Assembly: GCA_963737015.1 (NCBI GenBank)
Contig: CAVTQZ010000001.1
Location: 434,001 to 498,000, forward strand
Direction of reading: 5' to 3'
Source of the DNA: CAVTQZ01 sp963737015
GTDB lineage: Bacteria > Actinomycetota > Acidimicrobiia > Acidimicrobiales > UBA8190
DNA length: 64,000 bases
Part shown: one piece after another, positions 59,900 through 64,000 of the stretch
Position numbering within the stretch: the stretch's first letter is position 1
Layout: each line of letters starts with the position of its first letter
Notes under the pieces: generated by a model
Seen by the model: only the letters and a program-made list of their open reading frames with translations
Database searches by the model: none
Told to the model about the DNA's origin: nothing
Translations under genes and position numbers: made by a program

Positions 59900-60871
59900 A
59901 TGGAGCACCCAGCGGGCGGCCCCGACAAGGACGCGCCGCCTCCGCGGTCTCCTCCGCCTCCTCTGCCTCCACAGGCGTACCCCCCTCCATACCCGAGCCC
60001 GCCTCAGGGTCCCTATCCGCAGCAGCCTTGGCAGCCGTATCCGCAGCAGCCCTGGCAGCCCTATCGCGAGGCGAAGAGACGTCCGTCGGATCAGGGGGGC
60101 GACGATCTGCCTCCCCGGAGCACGTCGCAGGGCGGCGCATGGGTGGGTATCGCCGTCGGGGGCTTTCTCGCCGGTCAGGTCCTGAGCGCGATCCTCCTCT
60201 TCGTTGCGGCCGCCGCGTCGGGGAACCTCTCGGACCTGTCACGGCTTGCGGGCCGCGCCGTGCCTCCGGCATGGGTGGTCATATGCGGCCTCGTCGGGCT
60301 GTGGATCGGTTTCATCGGCGCGGCCTGGCTCGCCAGCAGGACACAGGGGACGGGAAGCATCCGACGTGACATGCGGATCGCCTTCCGCCCGATCGACCTC
60401 CTGATCGGGCCCCTCATAGGGGTCGGTGGGCAGATCGTTCTGCTGCCTCTTCTGTACCTGCCATTGGAGCCGCTCATTCCGAACCTCCAGAAGCAGCTCT
60501 CCCAACCTGCCAAGCATCTGACCGGTGGGTTCCCGGGTGCCGACCTCGCCGTGATCGCCGTGCTCACAGTGGTGGTGGTGCCCGTAGTCGAGGAGATCTT
60601 CTTCCGTGGGCTCGTGCTCAGGGGCTTCGTGCGACTGTTCGGGTCGGCAGGGCCCGTCGCAGCCCCGGTGCTCGGTTGCATCGCCACCGGCATCGCCTTC
60701 GGGCTTGCGCACTTCGAGCTACTGCAGCTCCTCGGGTTGGCTGCGTTCGGAGTCGTGCTGTCCGTGCTGGCATACAGGACGGGGCGGCTGGGTCCGTGCA
60801 TCTTCGCCCATGCGACGTTCAATCTTCTCGCCGTGATCGTGGTGGCGTTCCCCACCGGGGTTCTGCGCTGA
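59900..60871 (+). CDS. CPBP-family intramembrane metalloprotease
   Basis: 323 residues. The N-terminal 75 are Pro/Gln/Tyr-rich and disordered, with YPQQPWQP repeated twice. The rest is polytopic, with helices such as WVGIAVGGFLAGQVLSAIL and LIGPLIGVGGQIVLLPLL. The protease core carries VVPVVEEIFFRGLVLRG (Glu-Glu-x3-Arg), IAFGLAHFELLQ and FAHATFNLLAV, the full CAAX/Abi motif set. Members process prenylated proteins or bacteriocin-related targets; the substrate here is unknown. The long Pro-rich head is common in actinobacterial membrane proteins. Confidence 0.88.
   Translation: MEHPAGGPDKDAPPPRSPPPPLPPQAYPPPYPSPPQGPYPQQPWQPYPQQPWQPYREAKRRPSDQGGDDLPPRSTSQGGAWVGIAVGGFLAGQVLSAILLFVAAAASGNLSDLSRLAGRAVPPAWVVICGLVGLWIGFIGAAWLASRTQGTGSIRRDMRIAFRPIDLLIGPLIGVGGQIVLLPLLYLPLEPLIPNLQKQLSQPAKHLTGGFPGADLAVIAVLTVVVVPVVEEIFFRGLVLRGFVRLFGSAGPVAAPVLGCIATGIAFGLAHFELLQLLGLAAFGVVLSVLAYRTGRLGPCIFAHATFNLLAVIVVAFPTGVLR
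60014..60060 (+). repeat. 24-bp direct repeat encoding YPQQPWQP twice
   Basis: Copies at 60014-60036 and 60038-60060 differ at one position in 23. They lie in the Pro-rich head of the CPBP gene. Confidence 0.6.
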
Positions 60872-60935
60872 GGTTCTCTCCCCCGGCCGTTCCCTGCTCC
60901 GCCTGAACGACCTGGCGACCTCCGTTCGGGCACGA

Positions 60936-63320
60936 TTGGTGGCCGTGACGCGCCGGGTTGCTCCGAGGATCGCGACCTTGTTGGCTGTCGGAGCCGTTGT
61001 CGGGCTCGTCATCTGGGCGATGGACCCGGGTCTCCTCTTGGCCAACACCACGGTCGCCGGCGGCGACACGGGCGCCCATGTCGCCCTCGCCCAATTCCTC
61101 AAGACCAACCTGCTGCCGCACTTCAGGGTGACGGGATGGGACCCGGGTGCGTACGACGGGTTCCCGCTGAACACGTTCTATTTCCCCCTGCCCGATGCGC
61201 TCGCTGCGGTCGGCGGCTACATCATCCCGTTCAACGTCGCGTTCAAGTTGATGACGATCCTCGGATCGCTCACCCTGCCGGTGGCCGCATGGGCGTTCGG
61301 CCGTCTGGCGGGTCTCGAACGCCCTCGCCCTGCGCTCTTGGCCGTGGCGACCCTGCCCTTTCTCTTCGACCAGTCGTACACGATCTACGGAGGGGATCTT
61401 TTCTCCACCCTCGCGGGGGAGTACGCCTACTCGCTCGGGCTGTCGCTCGCTCTCGTCTTTCTAGGTCTTGCGATCCGCGGGATGCGCACCGGGCGGATGC
61501 GCGTGCCCGCGGCGCTGCTTCTCGCAGCATGCATCCTCTGCCACGTCGTCACTGCTCTGTTCGCACTGGTTGGGGCGCTCGTGGTGCTCCTGGTCTGCGT
61601 GCCCACCATGAAGAGGATCTGGTGGATGGTGTCGACCGTCGGAGTGGGATTGCTCCTGGCGTCGTTCTGGCTCGTCCCGTTCATCACGGAGCAGGCGTAC
61701 AGCACCAACATGGGATGGCTGAACGTGACGACGTTCGCGTCGTTGCTTGCGCCCGGCGGCAGTCGCTGGGCGCTGGCCATCGCGGCCATCGGCGCGGTGA
61801 TCTTGGTGCTGAGGCGCGATCGCGTCGGCATCCTGTTTCTCTGCCTCGGGACGGCGTCTGCGCTCGCCCTCGCTTTCGACCCCCAGGGAAAGCTCTACAA
61901 CACGCGCTTCTTGCCGTTGTGGTGGGTGTGCGTGTACCTGATCGCAGGACTCGGGGTGGCAGAGCTGGGCGTGCTGGGGGCGCGCCTGGTGCGTGAGCTC
62001 CGTGCCCGCTGGTGGGTGGGGGCCCGGGTCGCGTCTCTGGCGCCGGCGTTGCTCGCGGCGACATCGTTCGACACGCCTTCACTCTCTTCGGCGGGCACCT
62101 CCGACGAAACGAGTACGAAGCGCACGGGGAAGCGCTTCTCACTCGAGCGGACCAGACAAAGACACAGCAGCGCTGCGTGGTCTCCGGGTGCGGTCGCGGT
62201 TCCCCTTCTTGCTCTCGCGGGGGCGCTCGCCGTCGTCGTCCCGGACCTCGCAGTCGCTCCCGGCGCACCAACCAACTGGGGGCCTTTGCACATCGCGCAC
62301 AGCAACGTGACCGACTGGGCCCAGTGGAACTACTCCGGTTACGAGCGGAAGCCCGGCTGGACCGAGTTGCACGACGGCATCGTGCCGGCGCTCGACCGGG
62401 TGGCACGCCGTTACGGATGCGGAAGGGTGATGTGGGAGTACAGCGTCAACCTGAACCGCTTCGGAACCCCCGAGTCGCTCATGAATCTGCCGATGTGGAC
62501 TGGCGGCTGTCTCGACTCGATGGAGGGTCTGCTGTTCGAGTCCTCGGGCACGACCCCCTATCACTTCCTGAACCAGGCCGAGCTGTCTACCGGCCCTTCC
62601 GAAGCGATGGTGAACCTCCCGTATGGCCCGCTCGACGTCGCGCTCGGAGTGGCGCACCTGCAGCTGCTCGGCGTGCGCTACTTCATGGCCTCCTCGCGCA
62701 CCGTCCAGGCTCAGGCGGACGCCGATCCTGCACTGACGCCGGTGGCATCGACCGGTCCGTGGCACACGCAGAACCAAGGAACGACGGTGACGACCACCTG
62801 GAAGATCTACCTCGTCCACGACGCCCCGATCGTGAGTCCCCTGGCGCTTTCTCCCGAGGTACTCGAAGGGACCGCAGACGGACAGTCCTCCTGGTTGCCC
62901 GTGGCGGAACGCTGGTACTCGAACCCCGCCCTCTGGGCGCAGCAGCTCACCCAAGGGGGACCTAGCTCGTGGCGACGTGTGAACCAGGTGTACGTGGACG
63001 CGGCCGTCGGGGGGCGCAAGCTGCCGCAGGTGAAGGTGAGCGACATCCGGATGACCGACGACGAGGTGAGCTTTCACGTCGACCGCACCGGCGTGCCGGT
63101 GCTGGTTCGGGTCTCGTACTTTCCGGCCTGGCATGCGAGTGGTGCGTCGGGTCCCTGGCGCGCGGAGCCGAACCTCATGGTCGTGGTCCCGACCTCGCAC
63201 ACGGTGTCGCTCGAGTACGGCTCCACATCCGGCGGGCTTGCCGGGCAACTGATGAGCATCGTCGGTCTCGTCCTGCTCGTGCTCCTCTTCGTACGCCGTG
63301 ACGTCCTGCTCACGACGTGA
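60936..63320 (+). CDS. Large polytopic membrane protein, PTPS-related/GT-C-like
   Basis: 794 residues with about 12 helices and a large extracellular part. The opening VAGGDTGAHVALAQFLKTNLL, then GWDPGAYDGFPLNTFYFPLPDAL, is the Asp-rich first outside loop pattern of PTPS-related membrane proteins and GT-C glycosyltransferases that use lipid-linked sugars. Helices follow to about residue 345; after an Arg/Lys/Ser-rich segment and one more helix the C-terminal 340 residues are mostly outside, ending in a final helix (MSIVGLVLLVLLFV). Beyond YfhO/GT-C resemblance no catalytic role is proved. Start unclear: TTG 60936, GTG 60939 or GTG 60945. It lies just upstream of the phosphomannomutase. Confidence 0.65.
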   Translation: MVAVTRRVAPRIATLLAVGAVVGLVIWAMDPGLLLANTTVAGGDTGAHVALAQFLKTNLLPHFRVTGWDPGAYDGFPLNTFYFPLPDALAAVGGYIIPFNVAFKLMTILGSLTLPVAAWAFGRLAGLERPRPALLAVATLPFLFDQSYTIYGGDLFSTLAGEYAYSLGLSLALVFLGLAIRGMRTGRMRVPAALLLAACILCHVVTALFALVGALVVLLVCVPTMKRIWWMVSTVGVGLLLASFWLVPFITEQAYSTNMGWLNVTTFASLLAPGGSRWALAIAAIGAVILVLRRDRVGILFLCLGTASALALAFDPQGKLYNTRFLPLWWVCVYLIAGLGVAELGVLGARLVRELRARWWVGARVASLAPALLAATSFDTPSLSSAGTSDETSTKRTGKRFSLERTRQRHSSAAWSPGAVAVPLLALAGALAVVVPDLAVAPGAPTNWGPLHIAHSNVTDWAQWNYSGYERKPGWTELHDGIVPALDRVARRYGCGRVMWEYSVNLNRFGTPESLMNLPMWTGGCLDSMEGLLFESSGTTPYHFLNQAELSTGPSEAMVNLPYGPLDVALGVAHLQLLGVRYFMASSRTVQAQADADPALTPVASTGPWHTQNQGTTVTTTWKIYLVHDAPIVSPLALSPEVLEGTADGQSSWLPVAERWYSNPALWAQQLTQGGPSSWRRVNQVYVDAAVGGRKLPQVKVSDIRMTDDEVSFHVDRTGVPVLVRVSYFPAWHASGASGPWRAEPNLMVVVPTSHTVSLEYGSTSGGLAGQLMSIVGLVLLVLLFVRRDVLLTT

Positions 63321-63362
63321 CCTCCACGACCCACCGCCCCGGGGGCCAAGGCGCCTCGAATG

Positions 63363-63368
63363 TAGGCT
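63363..63368 (+). promoter_or_regulatory. -10 element TAGGCT before phosphomannomutase
   Basis: TAGGCT ends 10 bases before ATG 63379; a GCCCTCCTG leader follows with no Shine-Dalgarno. Weaker than the other -10 sites. Confidence 0.28.
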
Positions 63369-63378
63369 CGCCCTCCTG

Positions 63379-64000
63379 ATGGGCGTCCTCGATCCGGTCT
63401 TCAAGGCCTACGACGTCCGCGGGACCGTCCCCGACCAACTCGACGCCCGACGTTGCAGAGCGATCGGCTGGGCCTTCGCTCGTTTCGCAGATTCGAAAAG
63501 CGTCCTCGTCGCCCGGGACATGAGGGAGTCGGGAGTCGAGCTCTCGGAGGCGTTCATCTCAGGTGTGCGAAGCGCGGGGGTTTCGGTCGTGGACCTCGGG
63601 ATGTCGTCCACCGACATGATCTACTTCGCTTCGGGCAAGCTCGACTCGCCGGGGGCGATGTTCACCGCTTCGCACAATCCCGCTCAGTACAACGGGATCA
63701 AGATGTGTCTATCGGGTGCGCGGCCCGTCGGGGTGGAGACCGGGTTGAGCGACATCCGTTCGGGCGCCGAGGCAGCGCTCTCCTCGGGTGAGGACATGGG
63801 GGCGGAGTCCGGGGGCCTCGAACAGAGGAACCTCCTCGAGGACTACGCCGCGCACGTGCGCTCCTTCGTCGACGTCTCCGCCCTTCGCCCGCTGAAGGTC
63901 GTGACCGACACGGCGAACGGCATGGGTGGACTCGTCGTGCCGCCGGTCTTCGAACCGCTCCCGTTCGGCTTGATCATGCTCTTCCCGGAGCTCGACGGGA
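63379..64000 (+). CDS. Phosphomannomutase/phosphoglucomutase, 3' end beyond window
   Basis: The first 207 residues of an alpha-D-phosphohexomutase. FKAYDVRGTVPDQLDARRC is the family start. VARDMRESGVELSEAF and the phosphoserine loop TASHNPAQYNGIKM confirm the fold, and VVTDTANGMGG begins domain II. The enzyme makes mannose-1-phosphate, the substrate of the ManC-like protein upstream, as pmmA/manB does in mycobacteria; a glucose-6-phosphate role is possible. The frame is open at 64000, where roughly half of a 450-residue protein has been read. Confidence 0.9.
   Translation, partial: MGVLDPVFKAYDVRGTVPDQLDARRCRAIGWAFARFADSKSVLVARDMRESGVELSEAFISGVRSAGVSVVDLGMSSTDMIYFASGKLDSPGAMFTASHNPAQYNGIKMCLSGARPVGVETGLSDIRSGAEAALSSGEDMGAESGGLEQRNLLEDYAAHVRSFVDVSALRPLKVVTDTANGMGGLVVPPVFEPLPFGLIMLFPELDG

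Noticed and set aside
62139..63404. 421-codon minus-strand frame in the polytopic membrane gene
   Set aside because: No motif, and the plus-strand protein has clear membrane helices and family features throughout.
1..64000. Mobile element, prophage, defence island or natural-product cluster
   Set aside because: No transposase, integrase, phage structural gene, Cas, toxin-antitoxin, PKS or NRPS gene is recognised. The content is core metabolism and envelope synthesis.

Overview
The window is high-G+C bacterial chromosome with densely packed genes, frequent 4-base start/stop overlaps (ATGA, GTGA, TTGA), many GTG and TTG starts, coenzyme F420 genes (cofD, cofE) and homodimeric pyruvate dehydrogenase E1 (aceE). 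This points to an actinobacterium. The gene families (DUF5719-like protein beside a giant GT2, the STCEVYG-type rmlB subfamily, WbbL-like transferase) suggest Acidimicrobiia or a close uncultured relative. That placement is inference from family recognition, not a tree. I see no rRNA, tRNA, CRISPR array, insertion sequence, phage gene or riboswitch. No stretch longer than about 300 bases lacks a gene.

Layout. (1) 1-3.4 kb: a truncated GH38 alpha-mannosidase and a GT61 glycosyltransferase on the minus strand, then a sugar-phosphate isomerase and small proteins. (2) 3.5-12.4 kb: RNase HII, two acyl-CoA dehydrogenases, a broken DMT transporter, a Glu/Leu-type dehydrogenase, a permease, an MBL hydrolase, thiE and a HhH-GPD repair protein. 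(3) 12.4-21.7 kb: a pyruvate-dehydrogenase and lipoylation block with aceE on the minus strand and lpd, E2 and an in-frame lipB-lipA ORF on the plus strand. RNase HI, a broken SDR and a DUF2203 protein sit between. (4) 21.7-37.1 kb: a B12 and propionyl-CoA block with metH divergent from a PduO-type adenosyltransferase, pepA, a catalytic-only methylmalonyl-CoA mutase (frameshifted), a biotin-carboxylase/BCCP subunit and birA. A rhodanese-MoeB fusion, a nitroreductase, an ACT protein and an M20 hydrolase are interspersed. (5) 37.1-64 kb: a cell-envelope glycan locus with rmlB, rmlD, ugd, UDP-xylose synthase, several GT2 and GT4 transferases, a manC-type nucleotidyltransferase, two further sugar-nucleotide SDRs, a giant GT2-membrane protein, a DUF5719-like protein, a large polytopic membrane protein and a truncated phosphomannomutase. 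cofD-cofE and ftsH lie inside it.

How the genes work together. aceE, E2 and Lpd would form the pyruvate dehydrogenase complex, and LipB-LipA would install lipoyl groups on E2. Propionyl-CoA from odd-chain or branched substrates (two ACADs are present) would be carboxylated by the biotin-dependent carboxylase, biotinylated by BirA. It would then be isomerised by the B12 mutase, whose adenosylcobalamin comes from the adenosyltransferase. The right-hand third makes activated sugars (dTDP-Rha, UDP-GlcA/UDP-Xyl, probably GDP-Man and a GDP-6-deoxyhexose) and the transferases that build an envelope polymer. Its content and neighbours recall the mycobacterial rmlD-wbbL-manC-fbiA/fbiB-pmmA region.

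Quality note. Four conserved genes each carry a single-base frameshift (about 6074, 15917, 32076 and 55464). This looks more like residual assembly or sequencing indels than true gene decay. Several genes also show a TANNNT -10 element 6-10 nt before the start codon, which fits leaderless transcription.
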